Assembly (NCBI RefSeq): GCF_000427805.1
Contig: NZ_ATYS01000016.1
Location: 79,326-143,325, forward strand
Direction: 5' to 3'
Source: Budvicia aquatica DSM 5075 = ATCC 35567
GTDB taxonomy: Bacteria > Pseudomonadota > Gammaproteobacteria > Enterobacterales > Enterobacteriaceae
Length of the DNA stretch: 64,000 bases
This document shows, one piece after another, positions 56,313-64,000 of the stretch (the first letter of the stretch is position 1; the number at the start of each line of letters is the position of its first letter). Made by a program: the position numbers and the translations under genes. The notes below the pieces were generated by a model. That model was given only the letters and a program-made list of their open reading frames with translations, had not been told where the DNA came from and did not search any database.

Positions 56313-58260
56313 CTGAACCGCCGTATAGGCGGCTTAGAAAACATTAGAGGGATAGAGGGATAGACCCCTTCACTGAACCGCCGTATAGGCGGCTTAGAAA
56401 AAAGCATGAAGGATCAGAACCGGTCAGAGATTCTGAACCGCCGTATAGGCGGCTTAGAAATTAACTCAGCTTTGCGTTGCTCAAATCCCCAACTGAACCG
56501 CCGTATAGGCGGCTTAGAAACGATGATTGGGAAGGTTACAAGTTTGACCATACTGAACCGCCGTATAGGCGGCTTAGAAATCACCGATTTTCTCTGTAAG
56601 CTCTTTCAGGGTCTGAACCGCCGTATAGGCGGCTTAGAAAAGTTATGGCCATCAAGATTGGACCACCTCCCCCTGAACCGCCGTATAGGCGGCTTAGAAA
56701 AGCAGAATCACACCATTCGCAACTTGTATTGTCTGAACCGCCGTATAGGCGGCTTAGAAATGAAGAGAGAAGAGACATAGAGGTACAAAGAACTGAACCG
56801 CCGTATAGGCGGCTTAGAAATGCTCCACGATGAAGTTAACAGCATGAATACGCTGAACCGCCGTATAGGCGGCTTAGAAATAAGCGGTTCATGAGAATAG
56901 TTAATGAAATGACTGAACCGCCGTATAGGCGGCTTAGAAAAACCCAAGAATGACCATCTGAGCCCCAACCACCTGAACCGCCGTATAGGCGGCTTAGAAA
57001 CAATGCTGAGTTAATAGTAAATGATGAGAAAACTGAACCGCCGCATAGGCGGCTTAGAAAAGTATCACTCAAGTTGAGTCCATATTGGTTTGCTGAACCG
57101 CCGCATAGGCGGCTTAGAAATAAAGCCTATTCAGTGAATAATTAAACGCTTACTGAACCGCCGCATAGGCGGCTTAGAAAGTAAAGCTCTGGGCTACATG
57201 AATCAACGCTATCTGAACCGCCGCATAGGCGGCTTAGAAAAGTTCGTGTGAATACAACGATGCAACCAGGAACTGAACCGCCGCATAGGCGGCTTAGAAA
57301 CTCAGTGCTGTTCGCTTTTTCAGCGTTGGCAACTGAACCGCCGCATAGGCGGCTTAGAAATTTGATGCATCCTCTAACTTCCCTGCTAGCCTCTGAACCG
57401 CCGCATAGGCGGCTTAGAAAAGTGCAGTTACCGCCTGTTTCTTTTCGTTCTTCTGAACCGCCGCATAGGCGGCTTAGAAAAAAGGCACGTTCGATAGCTC
57501 GGACATAATGAACTGAACCGCCGCATAGGCGGCTTAGAAAGGATGTATTCAACCGGAACGGTTACGCAACGCCTGAACCGCCGCATAGGCGGCTTAGAAA
57601 AGAACCTGAGAAACTAACTGGTGGAAAGCGGACTGAACCGCCGCATAGGCGGCTTAGAAAAGGTCGCGAACTCGCATTGATGATATCTCTCACTGAACCG
57701 CCGCATAGGCGGCTTAGAAATTTATATAGGGCGTTGTGAAATGGGCCAGCTTCTGAACCGCCGCATAGGCGGCTTAGAAATTATCGACTTTGACCTCCGC
57801 TTTCTGTTCCAGCTGAACCGCCGCATAGGCGGCTTAGAAACAAATTCCAGGGTCACCTTTCGGTGGCCTTTTCTGAACCGCCGCATAGGCGGCTTAGAAA
57901 TAATGGACACGTTATCTCAGGGGGCTTAATGACTGAACCGCCGCATAGGCGGCTTAGAAACATGCTTCAGCATGCTTGAAACAGTCATTGAACTGAACCG
58001 CCGCATAGGCGGCTTAGAAAATGATTTACCCGTTGCTGTGTAGGCTCCTCCGCTGAACCGCCGCATAGGCGGCTTAGAAAGACGACAAACCCGACATGAC
58101 CACCGCCATTACCTGAACCGCCGTATAGGCGGCTTAGAAAGGAATTCAATCAACTCGCTTCGAATCAGCCAACTGAACCGCCGTATAGGCGGCTTAGAAA
58201 TGTACGGAGCCAACCTGAGCGGAGCCGACCTGCTGAACCGCCGCATCGGCGGCCTAGAAA
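56313..58260 (+). CRISPR. Type I-F CRISPR array 2: 33 repeats, 32 spacers
   Basis: Perfectly regular 60-base period with 28-bp repeats and 32-bp spacers. The repeat loop is GTATA in the first 12 repeats (56313-56973), GCATA in the next 18 (57033-58053) and GTATA again at 58113 and 58173. The final repeat (58233-58260) has GCATC and a CCTAGAAA end, the expected leader-distal decay. No cas gene is adjacent; it relies on the cas set 7 kb upstream. No spacer matched any part of this window that I noticed. Confidence 0.98.
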
Positions 58261-58460
58261 TACGCCATAAATTGGCCTCTAGCTCGGTTACCCAATATCC
58301 CGCCCCAGCAACCAACAATCCCACCACCTTGGGTAAACATCCGCAGGGGAAAATGTTACTATTCGCACGCCAGTTTTTGGGGGCGTCAGGCCGCTTGTTA
58401 TTTCATCAGGCTAAATGAACTTTCCCCCGCTAATGATGATTTTTGATAGAGGTTTTTTTC

Positions 58461-59036
58461 ATGACACGCGTTGCAATGGTATATCACAGCGGATACGGAC
58501 ATACGGCAAAGGCTGCTGAGGCAGTAGCTAAAGGGTTAATGGAAATAGGCGGAACCCATCTTGATATGCTTCCCATCGATGCAGAAGGTAATTTGCCCGA
58601 GGCTGCGTGGGCTATACTCTGTGCCGCAGACGGCATTATTTTCGGTAGCCCGACCTATATGAGCGGCCCGTCATGGCAGTTTAAAAAATTCGGCGATGCC
58701 TCTTCAAAGCCGTGGGCTGCGCAGCAGTGGAAAGATAAATTGTTTGCCGGTTTCACTAATTCAGCCAGCATGAATGGCGATAAGCTCAGCACGTTAGACT
58801 ATATGTTCCACTTATCTCAACAACACGGTGGTATCTGGGTTGGTATGGGAATGCTGCCTTCGAATACCAAAGCAGCCACCCGTAATGATGTGAATTATAT
58901 AGCAGGATTCTCCGGGTTAATGACAGTGTCACCGGCAGATGCTTCGGTCGATGAAGCGCCGCTACCGGGCGATTTAGAAACCGCTCGGCTGTTCGGCCAG
59001 CGAGTTGCTACTCTGACTCAGCGCTGGGCTAAATAA
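58461..59036 (+). CDS. Flavodoxin/WrbA-like NAD(P)H-dependent FMN reductase
   Basis: 191 residues with a flavodoxin-like fold. The phosphate-binding loop is YHSGYGHTAKAAEAVAKG, and the isoalloxazine-contact loop is FGSPTYMSGPSWQFKKF. SQQHGGIWVGMGML follows. This family includes WrbA-type quinone reductases, but WrbA itself is slightly longer with a different insert, so I leave the symbol blank. The ATG giving MTRVAMVYHSGYG has an AGAGG site. It stands alone between CRISPR 2 and ybhL. Confidence 0.85.
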   Translation: MTRVAMVYHSGYGHTAKAAEAVAKGLMEIGGTHLDMLPIDAEGNLPEAAWAILCAADGIIFGSPTYMSGPSWQFKKFGDASSKPWAAQQWKDKLFAGFTNSASMNGDKLSTLDYMFHLSQQHGGIWVGMGMLPSNTKAATRNDVNYIAGFSGLMTVSPADASVDEAPLPGDLETARLFGQRVATLTQRWAK

Positions 59037-59209
59037 TTTGCTTGCTAATTGATAGGGTTAGATTGGTTTTATTTTTTGATATTTCCCTGATTGTAACGAA
59101 ATTATTTCTTTTATCGATTGTCTTAATTTGTGGTAATCTTGAAGAAGGATTAGGCATATTTATCCCCTGATTCTATTCAGCTCATTTTAGTTTAAGAGGG
59201 ACATTTCAA

Positions 59210-59911
59210 ATGGATCCACGTCACAATAGTTCTTACGTAGAATACAGCAGCACCGGTATTCAGGCGTTTATGGCACAGGTCTACGGATGGATGTCCTGCG
59301 GTCTGTTACTAACAGCTTTTACCGCTTGGTTTGTTAATGGTTCGGCACTGCAAGAGACTATCCTGACCAACAGTATATTATTTTTTGGGTTGATTATTGC
59401 TCAACTAGGTTTGGTTTTCTTCCTGTCAGGAATGGTTAATAAAATCAGTGGTAGCCTGGCTACAACGCTGTTTATGCTCTATTCCGTGCTGACTGGCTTG
59501 ACCTTATCCGTGGTGTTTATGCAATACACCGGCGCTTCTATTGGTAGCACGTTCGTTGTAACTGCTGGTACCTTTGGTGCGATGAGCGTTTATGGTTATA
59601 CCACTAAGCGTGACCTGACCGGCTTAGGCAGCATGATGGTAATGGGCCTTATCGGTATTATTATTGCCTCTGTGGTTAACATTTTCCTGCAGAGCAGCGC
59701 AATGTACTGGGCAATCACCTATATCGGCGTAATCGTGTTTGTTGGTTTAACCGCTTACGACACGCAAAAGCTGAAGGCAATCGGTGAGCAAGTGTCCGCT
59801 GATGACAGAGAAAATTATCGTAAGTACTCAATTATGGGTGCATTAACGTTATATTTAGACTTCATCAACCTGTTCTTAATGTTACTGCGTATTTTAGGCG
59901 ATCGTCGCTAA
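59210..59911 (+). CDS. ybhL: BAX-inhibitor-1 family inner-membrane protein YbhL
   Basis: 233 residues with seven predicted membrane segments. Family features: IQAFMAQVYGWMSCGLLLTA, TYIGVIVFVGLTAYDTQKLK and ALTLYLDFINLFLMLLRILG at the C-terminus with acidic residues of the proposed pH/calcium-sensing site. E. coli YbhL has 234 residues. Function in bacteria is not established; some homologues are pH-gated calcium leak channels. Confidence 0.93.
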   Translation: MDPRHNSSYVEYSSTGIQAFMAQVYGWMSCGLLLTAFTAWFVNGSALQETILTNSILFFGLIIAQLGLVFFLSGMVNKISGSLATTLFMLYSVLTGLTLSVVFMQYTGASIGSTFVVTAGTFGAMSVYGYTTKRDLTGLGSMMVMGLIGIIIASVVNIFLQSSAMYWAITYIGVIVFVGLTAYDTQKLKAIGEQVSADDRENYRKYSIMGALTLYLDFINLFLMLLRILGDRR

Positions 59912-59939
59912 TACACCGCAACCTGATGGTTTATTTCTC

Positions 59940-59970
59940 TAAGGGCGCGATTTATCGCGCCCTTAGTTTA
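59940..59970 (+). terminator. Terminator after ybhL
   Basis: AAGGGCGCGA / TCGCGCCCTT with a four-base loop; the T tract after it is short and broken (AGTTTATCT). Confidence 0.7.
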
Positions 59971-60039
59971 TCTATAGAGCGATAATTCATCGCTAATTTT
60001 GCTTGTACATAGAATAAACGGGCGAATGTGATCTGGATC

Positions 60040-60048
60040 TGATATAAT
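60040..60048 (+). promoter_or_regulatory. Extended -10 promoter of rhlE
   Basis: TGATATAAT is a perfect extended -10 (TGnTATAAT) about 150 bases before rhlE; no good -35 is visible. The resulting long 5' UTR could fold (TCTCGTC near 60123 and GACGAGA near 60174). Confidence 0.5.
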
Positions 60049-60196
60049 CGCAAAATCCGGCGTACTTCGGTCTACGCCATGTTCCTCGCGGTAGTGCCTC
60101 AACGTAATACCTCGTATGTTAATCTCGTCAGGACCGTAGCAGATATCACATCTTTTAAAGATGATTTGCCAGGACGAGACTGGAGTTTTCCCTTTT

Positions 60197-61633
60197 ATGT
60201 CATTTGATTCCCTCGGCTTAAATGCCGAAATTTTGCGTGCGGTTGAAGAACAAGGCTACCGCGATCCGACCCCTATTCAGCAGCAGGCGATACCGATGGT
60301 ATTAGCTGGCCGCGACCTAATGGCCTGTGCACAAACGGGTACCGGTAAAACCGCAGGATTTACGCTGCCGTTATTACACATTCTGGACAGCCAAAAAGCT
60401 GCGCCACGTTCAGGACGTCGTCCTGTGCGCGCATTAATTCTTACTCCGACCCGCGAACTGGCGGCTCAAATCGGTGAGAATGTGCGTGACTATAGTAAGC
60501 ATATGAATATGCGTTCGCTGGTGGTATTTGGCGGCGTAAGCATTAACCCGCAAATGATGAAGCTGCGCGGTGGTGTAGACGTGCTGGTGGCAACGCCGGG
60601 CCGTTTGTTAGATTTAGAGCATCAGCGTGCGGTAGACCTGTCTACCGTTGAGATTCTGGTGCTGGATGAAGCAGACCGTATGTTGGATATGGGCTTTATT
60701 CATGATATTCGCCGCGTATTGTCTAAGCTGCCGGCTAAGCGTCAGAACCTGATGTTCTCCGCAACGTTTTCGGATGAAATTAAAGCCCTGGCCAGCAAAA
60801 TGCTGGTGAACCCGGCCTATGTTGAAGCCGCTAAGCGTAATACGCCGTCTGAACTGGTGGATCAAAGCGTCCACTTTGTTGACCGTAAGCGTAAGCGGGA
60901 ATTACTGTCTCAGATGATTGGTGAAGGTCAATGGCAGCAAGTGCTGGTCTTTACCCGAACTAAACACGGCGCAAACCATCTGGCTGAGCAACTGAATAAA
61001 GATGGTATTAGCGCATCGGCAATCCACGGTAATAAGAGTCAGGGTGCCCGTACCCGTGCTTTAGATGAATTTAAAAATGGTAAAATTCGGGTACTGGTGG
61101 CGACAGATATTGCTGCCCGCGGTCTGGATATTGACCATCTTCCGCACGTGGTTAACTTTGAGTTACCTAACGTACCGGAAGATTACGTTCACCGTATTGG
61201 CCGCACCGGCCGCGCTGAATGTACCGGTGAAGCGGTCTCTTTAGTTTGTGTTGATGAACATAAGCTACTGCGTGATATCGAGCGTTTATTGAAGTTCGAA
61301 ATTAAACGCATTGCGCTGCCGGGCTATGAGCCGGATCCAAGTATTAAAGCTGAACCTATTATTAACGGTCGCCAGAGCGGCGGGCGTCAGGGGCAGGGTG
61401 GTCGTCCGGGTCAAAGCGGTCGTCAACACACGGGCGCACCTCGCTCATCATCAGGTCAAAGTGCTGGCCGTAGCGAAGGCAGCCCTTGGGGTAATAAAGG
61501 CGGTAAATCGTCTGACAGCCGTGGTGCCGCTAATGGTGCTCCGCGCAGCCAGAAGCCGCGTACCGAACACGGGGCTCCGCAAAAGCGGGCAACCTATTCG
61601 GGTTCTCGTCGGTCAAATGTTTCCGGTGAGTAA
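60197..61633 (+). CDS. rhlE: ATP-dependent RNA helicase RhlE
   Basis: 478 residues from the ATG giving [17 protein letters not shown]-box motifs in order: Q motif [48 protein letters not shown] and HRIGRTGR. RhlE remodels rRNA in ribosome assembly and helps RNA decay. The C-terminal tail (about residue 395 on) is rich in Gly, Gln, Arg and Ser and probably disordered and RNA-binding; it is longer than in E. coli (454 residues in total there). Confidence 0.95.
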   Translation: MSFDSLGLNAEILRAVEEQGYRDPTPIQQQAIPMVLAGRDLMACAQTGTGKTAGFTLPLLHILDSQKAAPRSGRRPVRALILTPTRELAAQIGENVRDYSKHMNMRSLVVFGGVSINPQMMKLRGGVDVLVATPGRLLDLEHQRAVDLSTVEILVLDEADRMLDMGFIHDIRRVLSKLPAKRQNLMFSATFSDEIKALASKMLVNPAYVEAAKRNTPSELVDQSVHFVDRKRKRELLSQMIGEGQWQQVLVFTRTKHGANHLAEQLNKDGISASAIHGNKSQGARTRALDEFKNGKIRVLVATDIAARGLDIDHLPHVVNFELPNVPEDYVHRIGRTGRAECTGEAVSLVCVDEHKLLRDIERLLKFEIKRIALPGYEPDPSIKAEPIINGRQSGGRQGQGGRPGQSGRQHTGAPRSSSGQSAGRSEGSPWGNKGGKSSDSRGAANGAPRSQKPRTEHGAPQKRATYSGSRRSNVSGE

Positions 61634-61660
61634 TTCAGTTTAAAACCGGATTAAATAAAA

Positions 61661-61690
61661 AATCTTTCCGCTTTGGAAAGATTTTTTTTG
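61661..61690 (+). terminator. Terminator after rhlE
   Basis: AATCTTTCC-GCTT-TGGAAAGATT followed by a run of T; an A run precedes it, so it may also work leftward. Confidence 0.88.
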
Positions 61691-61731
61691 CCTGTAATCT
61701 AGTACAATAACTTAACATATAGTACGGCAGT

Positions 61732-61781
61732 CTATTTATAACTATTTATAACTATTTATAACTATTTATAACTATTTATAA
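61732..61781. repeat. Five tandem copies of a 10-bp repeat
   Basis: CTATTTATAA repeated five times without a mismatch, ending 16 bases before the ATG of the lipoprotein gene. Each unit is close to one helical turn and resembles a -10 element (TTTATAA). Confidence 0.95.
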
Positions 61782-61797
61782 CAAAGGGAATTGATGC

Positions 61798-62757
61798 ATG
61801 AAGAAGTCTCTGCTCGTTGTATTTATCATGTTGCTCACCGGCTGTGATTTATTTGAAAGCGGTGTGGCATACACGCTCGATAATCCTAAGAATGAACCAA
61901 TAACCGTTAGCCTTGATGGCAAAGAGTATCAACTCCCTGCGGTAGGGCATATCTCCGTTGAGCTAAAATCGGGGGTTCATACCATCGCTTACCAAGGTGA
62001 AAGCGCTCAGTTTTATATTTTTAAAGACGGCAAAGGCGGGTTAATTAACCCGACGCTGTCTAACTATTATGTTAATTACGGCTTCTATAAAGTGGATAAT
62101 GACGGTTATGACCGCGAAAAAATGACCAATGAAATGATGCTGAGCTACCGTAATACCGACACCATTTTAGGCAATGAGTTTAGCGGCTACTTTTATAAAT
62201 ATAACGATTTAGTGATTGAAAAACTGGGTGATACCCGAGGATGGAGCTTTGACGTTGATGAGGAACAGTCCAATGTCGTTTCATCTACATCATCGATTAA
62301 AATCATCGGCAAAATATTCAGAGAAGCCGCTTTTATTAAACTTATCAAAGATGAGACCGGAACTGAGTTGTTACCTGTTTCCGGTTATCAACAGCCTGCG
62401 CGTAGTTTTGCGAATATAGCGTTATTCTATCCGCCGTTAACCATGAAGCATGAATGCGCGCAGATTAACCAATATTTTGATGGAATGAATAAGCAACTGA
62501 CGGAGTTGCAAAGCGTGAGTACTGACGCATCGGCGCGTGAAGAAGTAAGAAAACAGCTGATGCACTATTCCAGCGGTTTGCTTCAGGCTAAGCAACAGTG
62601 CCCGAAAAAGGACTTTTTTGTAGAATCAGTGAATAGCTTTGGCGCAACTAACCGAGTGCTGGATGGGGATGCAAGAAATGCCTATGAGCGCCCGGAAAAA
62701 GAGGCGGATGCGGCAATGAAATGGATGACAAATCGCTACGTTTTTATTCTGAAATAG
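61798..62757 (+). CDS. Unrecognised lipoprotein
   Basis: 319 residues that I do not recognise. A type II signal peptide, MKKSLLVVFIMLLTGC, puts the lipidated cysteine at position 16; Asp at +2 (CDLF) would favour retention in the inner membrane by the E. coli rule. The next 60 residues look like an Ig/beta-sandwich-type domain (YTLDNPKNEPITVSLDGKEYQ, SVELKSGVHTIAYQGE). The middle is aromatic and mixed; residues about 215-290 look helical with two cysteines (HECAQINQYF, KQQCPKKDF). No partner gene. AAGGGA is the ribosome site. Confidence 0.75.
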   Translation: MKKSLLVVFIMLLTGCDLFESGVAYTLDNPKNEPITVSLDGKEYQLPAVGHISVELKSGVHTIAYQGESAQFYIFKDGKGGLINPTLSNYYVNYGFYKVDNDGYDREKMTNEMMLSYRNTDTILGNEFSGYFYKYNDLVIEKLGDTRGWSFDVDEEQSNVVSSTSSIKIIGKIFREAAFIKLIKDETGTELLPVSGYQQPARSFANIALFYPPLTMKHECAQINQYFDGMNKQLTELQSVSTDASAREEVRKQLMHYSSGLLQAKQQCPKKDFFVESVNSFGATNRVLDGDARNAYERPEKEADAAMKWMTNRYVFILK

Positions 62758-62796
62758 AGCCCATCATTTGCCCACTTTAGCGATAAGTGAGCAACA

Positions 62797-62825
62797 AAAA
62801 GCCCGCGAAAATATCGCGGGCTTTT
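62797..62825. terminator. Bidirectional terminator between the lipoprotein gene and ybiT
   Basis: AAAAGCCCGCG / CGCGGGCTTTT with a seven-base loop and A and T runs at its ends; it serves two convergent genes. Confidence 0.88.
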
Positions 62826-62856
62826 GACATCTGAATCGAGCAGCGCTGATTAGCTA

Positions 62857-64000
62857 TTAGGCTGAAATACCCTGACTACGCAGATAATCTTCATAATTAC
62901 CGGTAAAGTCAGACACTTTCTCCGGCGTAATTTCGATAATGCGCGTCGCCAGCGAGCTGACAAACTCACGGTCATGGGAAACGAAAATCAGCGTCCCCTG
63001 GTACATTTCCAACGCCATATTCAGCGACTCGATAGATTCCATATCCAAGTGGTTGGTTGGCTCATCCATCACTAAAATATTCGGCTTGGTCATCATCAGC
63101 TTACCAAACAGCATCCGGCCTTTTTCACCACCGGATAGCACTTTGACATTCTTTTTGATGTCATCTTGAGAGAACAGCAGGCGGCCCAAAATACTGCGTA
63201 CTGACTGTTCGTCATCGCTTGGCTGCATCCACAGGCTCATCCAGTCGAATACCGTCATATCGATTTCGAAATCGCTGGCATGGTCTTGAGCATAATAACC
63301 AATGCTGGCATTTTCTGACCATTTAACCCGGCCGCTGTCTGCTTCCAGTTCGCTAATCAGGGTTTTCAACATGGTGGTTTTACCCACGCCGTTGGTACCC
63401 AGAATCGCGACTTTCTCGCCGACTTCGACCATCAGATTGACTTTCTTAAACAGTGTGGTGCCGTCATAGCCTTTAGATAAGTTTTCCACTTCTAACGCAT
63501 TGCGGAACAGTTTCTTATCTTGCTCAAAACGAATAAACGGATTCTGGCGGCTAGAGGCTTTAACCTCTTCCAACTGAATCTTATCAATCTGACGGGCACG
63601 GGAAGTTGCCTGACGAGATTTTGATGCGTTAGCACTAAAGCGGCTAACGAAAGACTGGAGTTCGTTGATTTGTGCTTTTTTCTTCGCGTTATCAGACAGT
63701 AGACGTTCACGGGCCTGAGTTGAAGCGGCCATATATTCGTCGTAGTTGCCCGGATACACCCGTAGCTCACCGTAATCTAAATCGGCCATGTGCGTACATA
63801 CCATATTCAGGAAGTGACGGTCATGGGAAATAATGATCATGGTACTGTTACGTTCGTTCAGAATTTGTTCCAGCCAGCGGATAGTATCAATATCCAGGTT
63901 GTTGGTCGGTTCATCGAGCAGCAGAATATCCGGGTTAGCAAACAGCGCCTGCGCCAGCAATACCCGTAATTTCCAGCCCGGAGCAACTTCGCTCATTGGT
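62857..64000 (-). CDS. ybiT: ABC-F family ATPase YbiT, C-terminal part (start outside window)
   Basis: About 380 of an expected 530 residues. The frame continues through the right edge, so the internal Met near 63996 is not the start. It contains the signature ([17 protein letters not shown]), Walker B ([12 protein letters not shown]) and H-loop of the first ABC domain, the coiled inter-domain linker (about 63790-63530), and a full second ABC domain with Walker [20 protein letters not shown] and [15 protein letters not shown] proteins act on the ribosome E site; YbiT's exact role is unclear. Confidence 0.93.
   Translation of the reverse strand, partial: PMSEVAPGWKLRVLLAQALFANPDILLLDEPTNNLDIDTIRWLEQILNERNSTMIIISHDRHFLNMVCTHMADLDYGELRVYPGNYDEYMAASTQARERLLSDNAKKKAQINELQSFVSRFSANASKSRQATSRARQIDKIQLEEVKASSRQNPFIRFEQDKKLFRNALEVENLSKGYDGTTLFKKVNLMVEVGEKVAILGTNGVGKTTMLKTLISELEADSGRVKWSENASIGYYAQDHASDFEIDMTVFDWMSLWMQPSDDEQSVRSILGRLLFSQDDIKKNVKVLSGGEKGRMLFGKLMMTKPNILVMDEPTNHLDMESIESLNMALEMYQGTLIFVSHDREFVSSLATRIIEITPEKVSDFTGNYEDYLRSQGISA

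Noticed and set aside
56123-58327. Similar repeat-peptide frames in and around CRISPR array 2
   Set aside because: Same cause. The array has regular 28/32 geometry and adjacent leader motifs, so it is non-coding.

Overview
The window is chromosomal DNA from a gammaproteobacterium of the order Enterobacterales. Protein lengths, overlaps and gene order (gltA / sucABCD / cydABX-ybgE / ybgC-tolQRAB-pal-cpoB / lysine tRNAs / aroG-gpmA / galMKTE / modF-modE-acrZ-modABC-ybhA / uvrB / ybhK-moaABCDE / ybhL-rhlE) follow the Escherichia coli map closely, but several E. coli blocks are absent at their usual places: sdhCDAB between gltA and sucA, nadA-pnuC-zitB between the lysine tRNAs and aroG, and pgl-bio between ybhA and uvrB. 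With a Phs-type thiosulfate reductase (H2S production) this suggests a lineage outside the core Enterobacteriaceae. Budviciaceae would fit, but that is inference.

Layout. 1-2.3 kb: end of a thiosulfate reductase operon (phsA 3' part, phsB, phsC). 2.3-10.6 kb: citrate synthase diverging from sucABCD. 11.2-14.4 kb: cytochrome bd oxidase with its small subunit CydX and YbgE. 14.5-19.9 kb: Tol-Pal envelope system. 20.0-21.5 kb: two identical tRNA-Lys genes followed by three 168-bp tandem units, each ending in a copy of the tRNA 3' tail, then a mobile-looking inverted-repeat element and diverged dispersed repeats. 21.5-28 kb: aroG, a Fur-box-preceded gpmA, and a galETKM operon with a Gal operator. 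28-37.3 kb: molybdate uptake and regulation (modF, modE, acrZ, modABC), with an isochorismatase-fold protein, a Tsx/OmpK-like porin and a pyridoxal phosphatase. 38-40 kb: uvrB with a LexA box and two DnaA boxes upstream.

40.9-58.3 kb is the accessory part: a complete type I-F CRISPR-Cas system (cas1, fused cas2-3, csy1-csy4) and two long arrays in the same orientation. Array 1 (33 full repeats plus one truncated unit) follows csy4. Array 2 (33 repeats) lies after moaE. ybhK and moaABCDE sit between the arrays, so the CRISPR locus has been inserted on both sides of a conserved housekeeping block. Both leaders share a motif exactly 140 nt before the first repeat. The moa operon carries a Moco riboswitch with candidate ModE and FNR sites upstream.

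58.4-64 kb: a WrbA-like flavoprotein, the BAX-inhibitor family protein YbhL, RNA helicase RhlE, an unrecognised lipoprotein preceded by five copies of a 10-bp repeat, and the C-terminal part of the ABC-F protein YbiT running off the end.

Functional threads are central carbon and respiratory metabolism, envelope integrity, galactose use, a molybdenum thread (Mod transport and ModE feeding the Moa pathway, whose cofactor PhsA needs), and adaptive immunity. I found no transposase or intact prophage gene. Nothing in the window looks to me like a wholly new multi-gene system; the least ordinary feature is the tandem tRNA-tail repeat array.
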